From: JAAYBQ01 sp035403465
GTDB lineage: Bacteria; Spirochaetota; UBA4802; UBA5550
Assembly: GCA_035403465.1 (NCBI GenBank)
Contig: DAONFG010000028.1
Coordinates: 1 to 45,534 of the forward strand
Direction of reading: 5' to 3'
Length of the DNA: 45,534 nucleotides
In this document: piece after piece, positions 9,037 through 17,486 of the stretch
Position numbering within the stretch: position 1 is the first letter of the stretch
How the letters are laid out: every line of letters starts with the position of its first letter
Program-made: the position numbers and the translations under genes
The notes under the pieces: model-generated
Databases searched by the model: none
Told to the model about the DNA's origin: nothing
Seen by the model: only the letters and a program-made list of their open reading frames with translations

Positions 9037-9711
9037 TTACCGGTTGTATGCCCTGAATATCCGTTTATCAGGCCACCTGATACAGGTGAGCGGATACTGT
9101 TCAAGCATGGCACATGTATCAATACCTATTATATTCCTCTCTTCATCAATAAAAATCGATTCAGAATTAATAATATATGGGGTGGGCGTATGCCCGAATA
9201 TTACTGTTTTAGGCCACCTTTTATCAGCAAGGTAAAACTCGCCCCTTATCCATATCAAGTCGTCACGCTTCTGGAACGATATATTATCTATATCGGGATT
9301 AAGACCCGCATGAACTGCAATAAAATCGCTTCCTTCATAATAGAGCTTCAGGTTATTAAAAAAACTTACATGTGTATCGGGTAATGCCATTGCTTTAAGA
9401 TTATTCCGGTAACTTTGAATTGTATAATCACCGCCGTTCCTTATAAAGTTGCCGGAATAATCTGCTTTCTTCAAATACTTAATAAACATGTCTTCATGGT
9501 TACCAGTAAGAAATACTGTCCTGTAAACTCCGGATAATGCAACAAGAAATTCAATAACCTCAAAAGAAGCAGGGCCGCGATCTATATAATCACCCAGAAA
9601 AATGACCAGATCATCAGGATTAATCTGGGACCTAAGTTCGTCAAACAGGTTTTTCAGTTTTATATAATAACCGTGGATATCCCCGATGATATAATAATTT
9701 ATGTTAGACAT
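9037..9711 (-). CDS. PPP-family serine/threonine protein phosphatase / ApaH-like metallophosphoesterase
   Basis: The motif series of the PPP superfamily is complete: GDIHG near the N-terminus, GDYIDRG, GNHED, a VHAGL motif and FGHT. These supply the ligands of the di-metal site. The enzyme is soluble, about 224 residues, and would hydrolyse phosphoserine/threonine or dinucleoside polyphosphates; sequence alone does not separate these. The ATG at 9711 is chosen because it lies just before the first beta strand (YYIIGDIHG). A TTG at 9726 is an alternative, but GGAGG abuts it too closely. It lies between a lipoprotein gene and the FGE-like gene in one run. Confidence 0.85.
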   Translation of the reverse strand: MSNINYYIIGDIHGYYIKLKNLFDELRSQINPDDLVIFLGDYIDRGPASFEVIEFLVALSGVYRTVFLTGNHEDMFIKYLKKADYSGNFIRNGGDYTIQSYRNNLKAMALPDTHVSFFNNLKLYYEGSDFIAVHAGLNPDIDNISFQKRDDLIWIRGEFYLADKRWPKTVIFGHTPTPYIINSESIFIDEERNIIGIDTCAMLEQYPLTCIRWPDKRIFRAYNR

Positions 9712-9740
9712 TGCCTGGTTTAACAAACCTCCGCCCTGTT

Positions 9741-10640
9741 CTACCTGATTGACTTTGAATAACTCTCTACTGCATTCCGGATATTCTGAAGTATACTTTT
9801 GCCGTCATTAATATCTGTCACGCCCCAGCAGCCGTATATCCACCTGTCATAAACTGAGACGAAAGTATAAGAGCCATTTTCATCCTTTATAAATGCACTC
9901 TGAGTATTATCAGCCTTGAGAATAATATATTTTTTTGATATGACCTTCTGAAACAGGCTCATACAGTCGTAGTATGTGCCCCGGTCGCTTAAAAAGACGA
10001 AATATTTCTTATTTTCAGAATTTATCATTGAATAATAGCATCTGCTTATTCCTGCAGCTGGATCAAGTCCTTTCCTGCTGTAAAGGACACATGATGCACC
10101 GGCCCGTTTAAGAACACCTTGAAGCGGAGGAAGATTTTCATCTGAATACCCGTCACCTATATATGATCTTGAAATTGATGAAAAATTTTTCAGATCTTCA
10201 GGATTCTCAAGGTGCTGCATCTCGGTCTTTACATAGATTATGTATTCACCGGCCCTGATAATCGCCAGGTTGTCGTTGTAATATTCATTTTCAGGACATA
10301 TCCCGGTTTCGCTGAATCCTGCAATATAAGAAAAAAAACTGTATGCATCAGTTATTCCGTTAAAACGTATTACTTCGACTTTCATTACGCGTTCACGGTT
10401 TTCAAAACTGCTGTACGTGCACCATGCCATCGTAGCTATACCAAGACCTTTGTAATCCTCCCTGTACGATCCAATCTCCGGACCTTCGACAGTAGCAGGT
10501 GTGACATCCCTGTTCCAGCCGGGCACATCGGAATCCCGGGGAATATAATCACTGATATAATCCGTTCCCCTCTGAAAAAGTGTGCACGATGTAACAGTTA
10601 GCATGATAAATAATAACTGAAAAAATATCTGTTTATTCAA
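9741..10640 (-). CDS. Lipoprotein of DUF6599-like type
   Basis: The start is the TTG at 10640, which overlaps the oppF stop as TTGA and has GGAGG seven bases upstream, so it is probably coupled to the ATPase gene. Translation from there gives a lipoprotein signal with the lipobox VTSC about 18 residues in; the in-frame ATG at 10667 would spoil this signal. The mature part has the pattern I associate with DUF6599 (a region around VMKVEVIRFNGITDAYSFFS, then a stretch like NLAIIRAGEYIIYVKTE). Function of that family is unknown. Its place at the end of a peptide importer operon suggests a membrane-anchored accessory role, which is inference. Confidence 0.7.
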   Translation of the reverse strand: MNKQIFFQLLFIMLTVTSCTLFQRGTDYISDYIPRDSDVPGWNRDVTPATVEGPEIGSYREDYKGLGIATMAWCTYSSFENRERVMKVEVIRFNGITDAYSFFSYIAGFSETGICPENEYYNDNLAIIRAGEYIIYVKTEMQHLENPEDLKNFSSISRSYIGDGYSDENLPPLQGVLKRAGASCVLYSRKGLDPAAGISRCYYSMINSENKKYFVFLSDRGTYYDCMSLFQKVISKKYIILKADNTQSAFIKDENGSYTFVSVYDRWIYGCWGVTDINDGKSILQNIRNAVESYSKSIR

Positions 10641-11626
10641 AAGCAGGCCTCCAGTGCAAAATGGCATGCAGCATAGTGTTCAACAGTACCTGTACCGCAT
10701 TTAATTTTTTCGGGGTATACCTCGCTGCATATTTTTTCAGCGCGGGGACATCTTGGGTGAAAAAAACATCCGGAAGGCCTGTTTACAGGCGAAGGTACAG
10801 TTCCTCTAAGTACTATTCTTTCTCTTTTCGAAGATGGATCAGGATCCGGTATAGCCGAGATAAGAGCCTTTGTATAGGGATGTGCCGGTGCACGGTAGAT
10901 CGTATCTGCATCGGCAAGTTCAACTATACGGCCCAGGTACATCACTGCAACCCTGTCAGATATATGATGGACAACTGTCAGGTCATGTGAAATAAAAAGA
11001 TATGTGAGTCCGAGTTCTTTCTGCAGATCCAGTAAAAGGTTGAGTATCTGCGACTGAATAGATACGTCAAGTGCCGAAACCGGTTCATCGCAGATTACAA
11101 GTTCAGGCCGGAGGGCAATCGCACGTGCAATGCCGATCCTCTGCCTCTGCCCCCCGGAAAATTCATGCGGGAAACGGTTAAGGCTGCTTACCGGAAGACC
11201 GACCATGTCGAGCAGCGACTTCACCTCTTTTTCCCTGCTTCTTCTGTCGCCTTCACTGTGAATAATGAATGGTTCTTCAATTATATATCTTACTGTATGC
11301 CTCGAATTCAGCGAATCATACGGATCCTGGAATATCATCTGGAAATTTTTACGAAGGGGGAGCAGATCCTTCTGATTCATTCCGGAAATCATTTTATCCC
11401 TGAACTGCACAGAACCCGCAGTCGGTTTGTACAGGCTTATTAAAGTCCTGCCGAGCGTAGTCTTGCCGCAGCCTGATTCACCCACAATGCCGAGAGTTTC
11501 ACCGGGAAGCATTGTAAATGAAACATCATCGACCGCATAGACATGTCCGCTCACCTTGCGCATCACACCGCTCTTGACAGGAAAGTGCATTTTAAGCGAT
11601 TCAACTTTAAGTATATTCTCAGTCAT
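10637..11626 (-). CDS. oppF: Oligopeptide-type ABC transporter ATP-binding protein (OppF-like)
   Basis: This is an ABC ATPase of the dipeptide/oligopeptide class, 329 residues. Walker A is GESGCGKTT, the signature is FSGGQRQRIGIARA, and Walker B is LVICDEPVSALD followed by the switch His in LFISHDL. The C-terminal oligo_HPY extension, with cysteines in CFFHPRCPRAEKIC, is typical of Opp/Dpp ATPases. It overlaps the end of oppD by 8 bases. With OppD it would form the heterodimeric motor for the YejB/YejE channel. Confidence 0.93.
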   Translation of the reverse strand: MTENILKVESLKMHFPVKSGVMRKVSGHVYAVDDVSFTMLPGETLGIVGESGCGKTTLGRTLISLYKPTAGSVQFRDKMISGMNQKDLLPLRKNFQMIFQDPYDSLNSRHTVRYIIEEPFIIHSEGDRRSREKEVKSLLDMVGLPVSSLNRFPHEFSGGQRQRIGIARAIALRPELVICDEPVSALDVSIQSQILNLLLDLQKELGLTYLFISHDLTVVHHISDRVAVMYLGRIVELADADTIYRAPAHPYTKALISAIPDPDPSSKRERIVLRGTVPSPVNRPSGCFFHPRCPRAEKICSEVYPEKIKCGTGTVEHYAACHFALEACF

Positions 11627-12614
11627 TCTCTTTTCCGTAAAGATGACAGCTTACATTATGATAAGGACTTACATGGATCTGTCCCGGGTTGGCTATTGTG
11701 CATGGTTCAAAGACATGCCTGCACCTGTTGGCGAACCTGCATGCCTCAGGGTATTCAGAGATTCCGGGCACCATGCCGTCTATTGAAACAAGCCTGGATT
11801 TTCTTTCAAGGCCGAACCTTGGTATTGATTCAAGCAGACCCCGCGTATACGGGTGATGCGGAGACTTAAAGATTGTGACTGAATCAGCTTTTTCTGCAAT
11901 TCTTCCGGCGTACATCACGACTACATCGTCGCATATTGATGCAATGACGCCCAGGTCATGAGTTATGAATATTACCGACATCCCGGTTTCAGCCTGTATT
12001 GATTTTATAAGTTCAAGGATCTGTGCCTGTATGGTCACATCAAGAGCAGTGGTCGGCTCATCGGCAATCAGTATGTCCGGTTTGCATGCAAGAGCCATCG
12101 CAATCATTACGCGCTGCCTCATGCCGCCTGAAAGCTGATGAGGGTACTCCCTGTAACGCTGTTGCGGTTCAGATATGCCCACCTTTACGAGCAGGTTTAA
12201 AACTTCTGTTTCTATTTCTTTCTTTGACATTCCAGGCCTGTGAAGTGTAAAAACTTCAGCGACCTGTTTCCCTATTGTTTTTACAGGATTCAGCGCAGTC
12301 ATGGGCTCCTGGAAAATCATCGCGATCCTGTCACCCCTGATTTTCCTGATCTCGCTGCTGTCAAGTTTCAAAAGATCTGTTCCCCTGTACAGAATCTGCC
12401 CGTCCATGTAGCGTCCTGAGGGTACCGGAAGCAGCCTCATGATCGACATTGCGGTGACGCTCTTCCCGCAGCCCGACTCACCTACTATGCCCAGGACTTT
12501 ACCTTCGCGCAGGTCAAAACTTATACTGTCTACTGCCTGCAGCAGTCCACCCTCTGTCATAAAACCCGCAGAGAAATCCCTGACGCTCAGTATAATGTTG
12601 TCCGGTTGAGTCAT
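11619..12614 (-). CDS. oppD: Oligopeptide-type ABC transporter ATP-binding protein (OppD-like)
   Basis: An ABC ATPase of 331 residues with Walker A GESGCGKSV, signature LSGGMRQRVMIAMA and Walker B ILIADEPTTALD. It carries the OppD/DppD C-terminal extension with a cysteine-containing segment (CRFANRCRHVFEPC), which in relatives can hold an Fe-S cluster. It starts 6 bases after the binding-protein gene. In Escherichia coli the matching Yej system uses one fused double-ATPase (YejF); here the two halves are separate genes. Confidence 0.93.
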   Translation of the reverse strand: MTQPDNIILSVRDFSAGFMTEGGLLQAVDSISFDLREGKVLGIVGESGCGKSVTAMSIMRLLPVPSGRYMDGQILYRGTDLLKLDSSEIRKIRGDRIAMIFQEPMTALNPVKTIGKQVAEVFTLHRPGMSKKEIETEVLNLLVKVGISEPQQRYREYPHQLSGGMRQRVMIAMALACKPDILIADEPTTALDVTIQAQILELIKSIQAETGMSVIFITHDLGVIASICDDVVVMYAGRIAEKADSVTIFKSPHHPYTRGLLESIPRFGLERKSRLVSIDGMVPGISEYPEACRFANRCRHVFEPCTIANPGQIHVSPYHNVSCHLYGKEND

Positions 12615-12620
12615 CGATCA

Positions 12621-14489
12621 TCAGCTCTTCTTGTACTTTGTAACTATCTTCAGTTCAGGCTTAAACGTCCTGCCCGATTTTATCGCTTCAAGTGTATCTC
12701 GTTTCATGTCCTCATCAATCCAGAAGTAGCCGCCTGACTGTGGATCATCAAAGATCTCTGTTGTATTCTTATAACCCGGAGTATCAGGATACTTCACCCA
12801 CCTCCAGTGGAAATACCTTATAAAAGGGAATGCCTCGAACGGCACCCAGCACGCTGAGTCATGTATCCTCTGCTGTATCTGCAGCGAAAGCCTGATTCTT
12901 TCATTTTCATCAGTGGAATCCCTGTATTTTTCTATGAGCTTATCCATTTCAGGGTCGTCCATGTTATTAATGTTATTCGTCTGGGGTTTGTGAGCATTAA
13001 CAGAATGGAAGTGTTCCCACGGCTGGGGTCTGAAACCAGTTGACCACGCAAGGTATGCGGCCTCGTGTTTTTTCTCCATAACCTTTTTATATGAGCTGCT
13101 GGGATCAAGCTGCTCGAGGTTAAGTTCTATACCTGCTTTTTTGGCCTCCTCTTTAAGGATGACAAGCCGCGGGGTGAGGAAGTCAACACCGTAACTTATA
13201 GTAACAGCAAACCTGCTGCCGTTTTTAGTCCAGATGCCGTCAGTACCACGCGACCAACCTGAGGCTTTCATGTAACCTTCAACTTTCGGGATGCTGAATT
13301 CACGCGCCCTGAGCTTTGTGTTAGTGTATGCACCGTAACCGCTGAAGTATGAATCAAGTCTTGCGCCTTCACCGCGGTGAATCTCCCTGTTTAATTTATC
13401 CCAGTTAATTGCATGACCAAACGCGTACCTGAGGTTTTTATCCTTGAATATTTCCTTGTCCAGATTGAGAAAAAGTCCTGCGGTTGACCTGCGTGCATCG
13501 TTGTAAAACCAGAGTTTGTTCACGTATCCCTTGTCGAAAATTTCGCCTGTCCCCTTTTCATACCAGATGAGGGATCGTGTTGCTCCGAAGGCGTCAAGTT
13601 CACCTTTTTTAAAATATTCCAGGGCAACATTCTGGTCCCTTATAACGGTAAGCCTGAAGTAATCAACATTGAACCTGTTTTTGAAATACCTGAGGTCCTT
13701 TGCCCACCAGTCCTTTTTACGTTCGAAAAGCAGGTATTTACCCTTTTCAAAATCTTTCAGTATATATGGCCCGGTGTTAGGCTCGATCGCCCAGTTGTAG
13801 TCCTTCACAAAACTGTTCTTCATCTTTATGTAATAATGTTTCGGTGTAGGATTAAGATTTACTGTAACCCAAAGGTCAGGAATCTTTTTGGTAGCAGAGA
13901 CCGATATAAGCAGGTCGCCGTATTTGGTGACCTTTTCGATTTCCTGCGTGTAATAGTCATTGTACCACGGGTCCTGAAGATGTTTGGACCTCATGAATTC
14001 AAGTGTAAAAATAAAATCATCGGCTGTAACAGGTTTTCCGTCAGACCACCTGGCATCAGGGTTTATTTTAAAATACATAGTGCGGCCGTCTTTTGAATAC
14101 GCCCAGTGAGTCGCCAGTGATGGCAGCGGTTTCTCGTTCTCTCCGTGCATATCGAGAAGCGCAAGCTGGTTACCTGTAAAATAGGATCGGGTCGATGTAT
14201 TTGAATCAGGGCCAACTGTACGGAATGTAAGCGGAAATGACATTATGAACTGGTATAAAGTCCCGCCTTTTTTTGCTTTCGGGGATGCAATAATTGCCTC
14301 GCTGTTGCTGGTTATCCAGGTCAGTTTTTCTTCAAGTTTATGAGTCGTGTAGTCAAGGCTGATGATCTCGTCACCGCCTGAATCCGCCGCATTATCATCG
14401 TTTCCCCGGCATGCAGTTGTACCGATAACAGCAGACAGGGCTGCTGTAAGAACAATATATTTAACAAAATTATTTCTCATGAAAAACAT
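12621..14489 (-). CDS. yejA: YejA-type extracellular solute-binding lipoprotein of a peptide importer
   Basis: A family 5 (SBP_bac_5) binding protein of about 622 residues. The start is the ATG at 14489, which has GGAGG five to six bases upstream; the ATG at 14504 overlapping the permease stop lacks one. An N-terminal hydrophobic stretch ends in TTAC, a loose lipobox of the kind spirochaetes tolerate, followed by a flexible acidic linker. The SBP_5 landmarks are a W-SDGKPVTADDF segment (about 130) and a YejA-like region around VIRDQNVALEYFKKGELDAF. Relatives bind peptides, including microcin C in enterobacteria. It would feed YejB/YejE in the inner membrane. The exact ligand is unknown. Confidence 0.85.
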   Translation of the reverse strand: MFFMRNNFVKYIVLTAALSAVIGTTACRGNDDNAADSGGDEIISLDYTTHKLEEKLTWITSNSEAIIASPKAKKGGTLYQFIMSFPLTFRTVGPDSNTSTRSYFTGNQLALLDMHGENEKPLPSLATHWAYSKDGRTMYFKINPDARWSDGKPVTADDFIFTLEFMRSKHLQDPWYNDYYTQEIEKVTKYGDLLISVSATKKIPDLWVTVNLNPTPKHYYIKMKNSFVKDYNWAIEPNTGPYILKDFEKGKYLLFERKKDWWAKDLRYFKNRFNVDYFRLTVIRDQNVALEYFKKGELDAFGATRSLIWYEKGTGEIFDKGYVNKLWFYNDARRSTAGLFLNLDKEIFKDKNLRYAFGHAINWDKLNREIHRGEGARLDSYFSGYGAYTNTKLRAREFSIPKVEGYMKASGWSRGTDGIWTKNGSRFAVTISYGVDFLTPRLVILKEEAKKAGIELNLEQLDPSSSYKKVMEKKHEAAYLAWSTGFRPQPWEHFHSVNAHKPQTNNINNMDDPEMDKLIEKYRDSTDENERIRLSLQIQQRIHDSACWVPFEAFPFIRYFHWRWVKYPDTPGYKNTTEIFDDPQSGGYFWIDEDMKRDTLEAIKSGRTFKPELKIVTKYKKS

Positions 14490-14500
14490 TAAAACCTCCG

Positions 14501-15550
14501 TCATTCGTAAGTTGTGAATTTCTTAGGGTCATAGGCTTCACGTACAGCCTCTCCGATAAATGTAACCATTGAGAGAACCAAAACAAGTGCAGTAATAACC
14601 GAAATGCCGATCCATGGAGCGGCAATATTGTATTCAGAAGCTTCAGCAAGCAGCTGGCCCCAGCTCGGGGTCGGCGGTGCAAGACCGAAACCAAGATAGT
14701 CAAGCGCAGTAAGCGATGTAATCCCCCCTGCGACAGAGAAAGGAATGAATGTTATAATCACAGAGAGAGTGTTTGGAATTATATGTCTTACGATAATACG
14801 TGAGGTAGATGCCCCCATGGCTTTTGCTGCAAGGACATACTCCCTCTCTCTCTCCCTGTATACTGCAGTCCGCATGTACCATGTCATACCGATCCATCCA
14901 AAAAAGATCATGATCCCCAGAAGTGAAAAAAAGTTCGGTATGAGAATTGATGAAATTATTATAATAACATACAGTAAGGGAATATTGTTCCAGATTTCGA
15001 TTATTCTCTGAAAGAATAAATCAAACTTCCCGCCAAGGTATCCCATGAGCGATCCCACACTGATACCGATTATGTAATCGAATACGAGAAGTATAAGTGA
15101 AAAAAGAATGGATATCCTGAAACCATAGATCAGTCTGGCTGCAACATCACGCCCTGTTCTGTCCGTACCCAGGTAATGTTTGCGTTCAATTGACGGGGGG
15201 AATGGAGGATAGCTCCCGTCGATAGAATCAATTTCATAGGGATTATATGGTATGGGTGGCATGATTACAAAATCCCCACTGCTGCTGCCGCCGAGATGTT
15301 TTTTCAGCTGCCTGAAATCAGTTTCGTAGTCATAACCCAACCCGAATTCCGCACCAGGTATGATCGCTCCGTATACCGGGAAGTAATACTCACCGTTAAA
15401 ACGTACTACAAGGGCCCTGCTGTTTACAAGCATCTCTGAAAAAAAAGAGAGCAGTATCAGTGAAACCATGAGTATAAATGACCAGTATCCACGCCTTATA
15501 GACCTGAACCTTCTAAGATTTTCCAGCGTTAGGGGATTCAGCCTGAACAT
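14501..15550 (-). CDS. yejE: YejE-type ABC transporter permease
   Basis: The protein has an N-terminal helix (about residues 18-36), then a large extracytoplasmic loop of about 90 residues that is diagnostic for YejE-type permeases (ALVVRFNGEYYFPVYG, later PPIPYNPYEIDSID). LGTDRTGRDVAARLIYGFRIS leads into five further helices. The cytoplasmic EAA loop that contacts the ATPases reads EYVLAAKAMGAS...RHIIPN. The ATG at 15550 is used because it begins the conserved N-terminus (MFRLNPLTLENLRRF) and lies 4 bases after the yejB stop; the frame also extends upstream into yejB. It forms the channel with YejB. Confidence 0.9.
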   Translation of the reverse strand: MFRLNPLTLENLRRFRSIRRGYWSFILMVSLILLSFFSEMLVNSRALVVRFNGEYYFPVYGAIIPGAEFGLGYDYETDFRQLKKHLGGSSSGDFVIMPPIPYNPYEIDSIDGSYPPFPPSIERKHYLGTDRTGRDVAARLIYGFRISILFSLILLVFDYIIGISVGSLMGYLGGKFDLFFQRIIEIWNNIPLLYVIIIISSILIPNFFSLLGIMIFFGWIGMTWYMRTAVYREREREYVLAAKAMGASTSRIIVRHIIPNTLSVIITFIPFSVAGGITSLTALDYLGFGLAPPTPSWGQLLAEASEYNIAAPWIGISVITALVLVLSMVTFIGEAVREAYDPKKFTTYE

Positions 15551-15554
15551 ATTC

Positions 15555-16568
15555 CTACTCGTACTTGACCCTGGGATCAACAAGCGCAACACATATATCA
15601 GAAAGAATATTGCCGATCATGAAAAGAAGCGAGGATATAACAAGTATCCCCATAACAACAGGATAGTCATGTTCGATTAAGGATTCCAGTCCAAGAAGAC
15701 CAATTCCGTCAATGTTGAATATCTTTTCAACAAGGTATGAACCAGTAAGTATAAGTGATATGTTGTTCCCGAAGTGCGTCGCAAGCGGTATAAGGCTATT
15801 GCGCAGCGCGTGGTTCAGAATTGCCCCCCGGTAGTTTTCACCCTTGGCTATGGCAGTGCGGATAAAATCGGAAGCCATGTGATCGAGGAGTGAGTTTTTC
15901 ATCATGAATGTCATTACTGCAAAGCTTCCTGCCATGTACGAGACAAGGGGAAGAACTGCGTGGTAGATTACATCCCATATCTTCCCGAATAAACCAAGTT
16001 CATGAAAATTATCGCCGGTAAATCCTCCCAGGGGGAATACATTAAGCCATGATGAGAAGACCATGAGGAGAATAATTGCAACAACATAGTTGGGGATGGC
16101 GTACCCTGCAAAAACAATTACAGAGGTTATGTTATCAATAGATTTTCGGTGTTTGAGCGCTTTGAGTATACCCAGCGGGATACATACAGAATAGGTTATA
16201 ATCATAGCCATGATTCCGTAGAACAGGGATACCGGAAGTTTACTTTTAATGATTCCCCACACGGGTTCATAATACCGTGTCGAATCGCCAAGATTGAACG
16301 TTAGTACATTTCCAAGCCACTGGAAATAGCTGACAATAACAGGTTTGTCAAATCCGTAGAACTTTTTCAGCTGTTCAAGCTGGCCGGCAGAAAGCGGCAT
16401 ATCATTCATGCGCTGCATTCCCTTTGCTGCAGATGCCTGCTGCGCCTGGGCTATCATTCTTTCTATCGGGCCTCCCGGGACAAACCGGGTAATGACAAAA
16501 ACCATAAGTGTAATGCCGATAAAAGTCGGTATGATCAGCAGAAGCCGTCTGATCAGGTAAACTTTCAT
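15555..16568 (-). CDS. yejB: YejB-type ABC transporter permease
   Basis: An inner-membrane permease of 337 residues that matches the YejB/OppB class. It begins KVYLIRRLLLIIPTFIGI (first helix), has a FVPGGPIERMIAQ motif after it, a GFDKP motif near 85, and the EAA loop IRTAIAKGENYRGAILNHALRN. The C-terminus reads VDPRVKYE, as in YejB. The ATG at 16568 is certain enough: an upstream in-frame ATG at 16595 falls on the -10 box of the promoter, and GGAGG lies 11 bases before 16568. It is the first gene of the importer operon. Confidence 0.92.
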   Translation of the reverse strand: MKVYLIRRLLLIIPTFIGITLMVFVITRFVPGGPIERMIAQAQQASAAKGMQRMNDMPLSAGQLEQLKKFYGFDKPVIVSYFQWLGNVLTFNLGDSTRYYEPVWGIIKSKLPVSLFYGIMAMIITYSVCIPLGILKALKHRKSIDNITSVIVFAGYAIPNYVVAIILLMVFSSWLNVFPLGGFTGDNFHELGLFGKIWDVIYHAVLPLVSYMAGSFAVMTFMMKNSLLDHMASDFIRTAIAKGENYRGAILNHALRNSLIPLATHFGNNISLILTGSYLVEKIFNIDGIGLLGLESLIEHDYPVVMGILVISSLLFMIGNILSDICVALVDPRVKYE

Positions 16569-16593
16569 GTTATTTAACGCCTCCGGATACGAC

Positions 16594-16623
16594 ATAATAC
16601 ATATTCATTGAACATTTTGTCAA
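16594..16623 (-). promoter_or_regulatory. Sigma70-type promoter of the yejBEA-oppDF operon
   Basis: On the minus strand TTGACA (16623-16618) is followed after 18 bases by TATTAT (16599-16594). Transcription would start near 16587, giving a leader of about 20 bases before the yejB ATG at 16568. The -35 is perfect and the -10 has one mismatch. Confidence 0.75.
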
Positions 16624-16841
16624 ATATAAATATTTCAATTCGATGTCAGAATTATTATGAGAGTTATTTCAAAATCCGTTACTAACTGGCGACTAAACCT
16701 CTGCGGGTGGCTTTATACGCATGGCATGATCAAATCAAACATCTTTCCGGCGGTATCATCTCACCATGGGCTTTGCAAAAGGTGAAACAATACCGGTTTT
16801 GCGATAAGTTTATTGATGTTACTGACGAAGTTAATCCCGTG

Positions 16842-17486
16842 CTATTCCCTGCACTTGTAACCGACATTTCTTACTGTTTCGATTATTGCGCTGAATTCAT
16901 CACCTATCTTGCTCCTGAGCCTCCTGATATGTACATCAACGGTTCTGGTACCACCGATATACTCAAGTCCCCAGATCCTGCCAAGGAGGTCTTTGCGTGA
17001 AAAAACAACCCCGCGGTTCTGCAAAAAAAGCCTTATAAGTTCGAATTCCTTGTATGTAAGATCTACCTTTTCATTATTAAGATAAAGGGCATATTCCTTG
17101 AGGTTGATGCGAATGTTACCAACAGATAATTCCTCATTCTCGGCAGGAATATCAGCCAGGAGTCGAATAAGCCGTGCCTTAACCTCACCCTTCCTGAACG
17201 GATAGAGAATAAAATCATCAAAAAACCACTTTGAATCCAGATCTGCAACAGTATTTACCCGTAGAATAAGAACTACGGGTATATCATGTATCTTTTTTCT
17301 AAGACGGGAGAGATAAAACTGTGTGGAATCGGAACTGCCTATTTCGTCATAATCGATTATGCAAAGTTGAAAAGTATCTTTGACAGGGGATTCGATACTG
17401 CCGTATTTGATTATCTCATATTCCGGGATATTTGATATCAGGTCTTCGGCCAGTTCATTATTTTTGGTTATTAGTCCTATATTCAC
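16842..17486 (-). CDS. OmpR/PhoB-family response regulator with a degenerate receiver
   Basis: The C-terminal half (about residues 118-214) is a clear OmpR-type winged helix (LTYKEFELIRLFLQNRG, then TVDVHIRRLRSKIG and ETVRNVGYKC). The N-terminal receiver-like domain keeps the phosphoacceptor-like Asp (IIDYD, D45). It has lost the acidic pair of strand 1 (TKN in place of DDE, residues 7-9) and the conserved Lys (Y95 in LYPF). Such domains often work without phosphorylation. The start is a GTG at 17486 with AGGA upstream. The gene overlaps the end of the glycosyltransferase gene by 29 bases, and no sensor kinase is nearby. Confidence 0.85.
   Translation of the reverse strand: MNIGLITKNNELAEDLISNIPEYEIIKYGSIESPVKDTFQLCIIDYDEIGSSDSTQFYLSRLRKKIHDIPVVLILRVNTVADLDSKWFFDDFILYPFRKGEVKARLIRLLADIPAENEELSVGNIRINLKEYALYLNNEKVDLTYKEFELIRLFLQNRGVVFSRKDLLGRIWGLEYIGGTRTVDVHIRRLRSKIGDEFSAIIETVRNVGYKCRE

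Noticed and set aside
9024..9122. N-terminal extension of the FGE-like protein
   Set aside because: It would overlap the phosphatase gene and hide the signal peptide that starts at 9023.
16707..17000. Plus-strand open frame of 97 codons over the end of the response regulator gene
   Set aside because: No ribosome binding site and no recognisable motif. It lies largely antisense to a clear OmpR-type winged helix.
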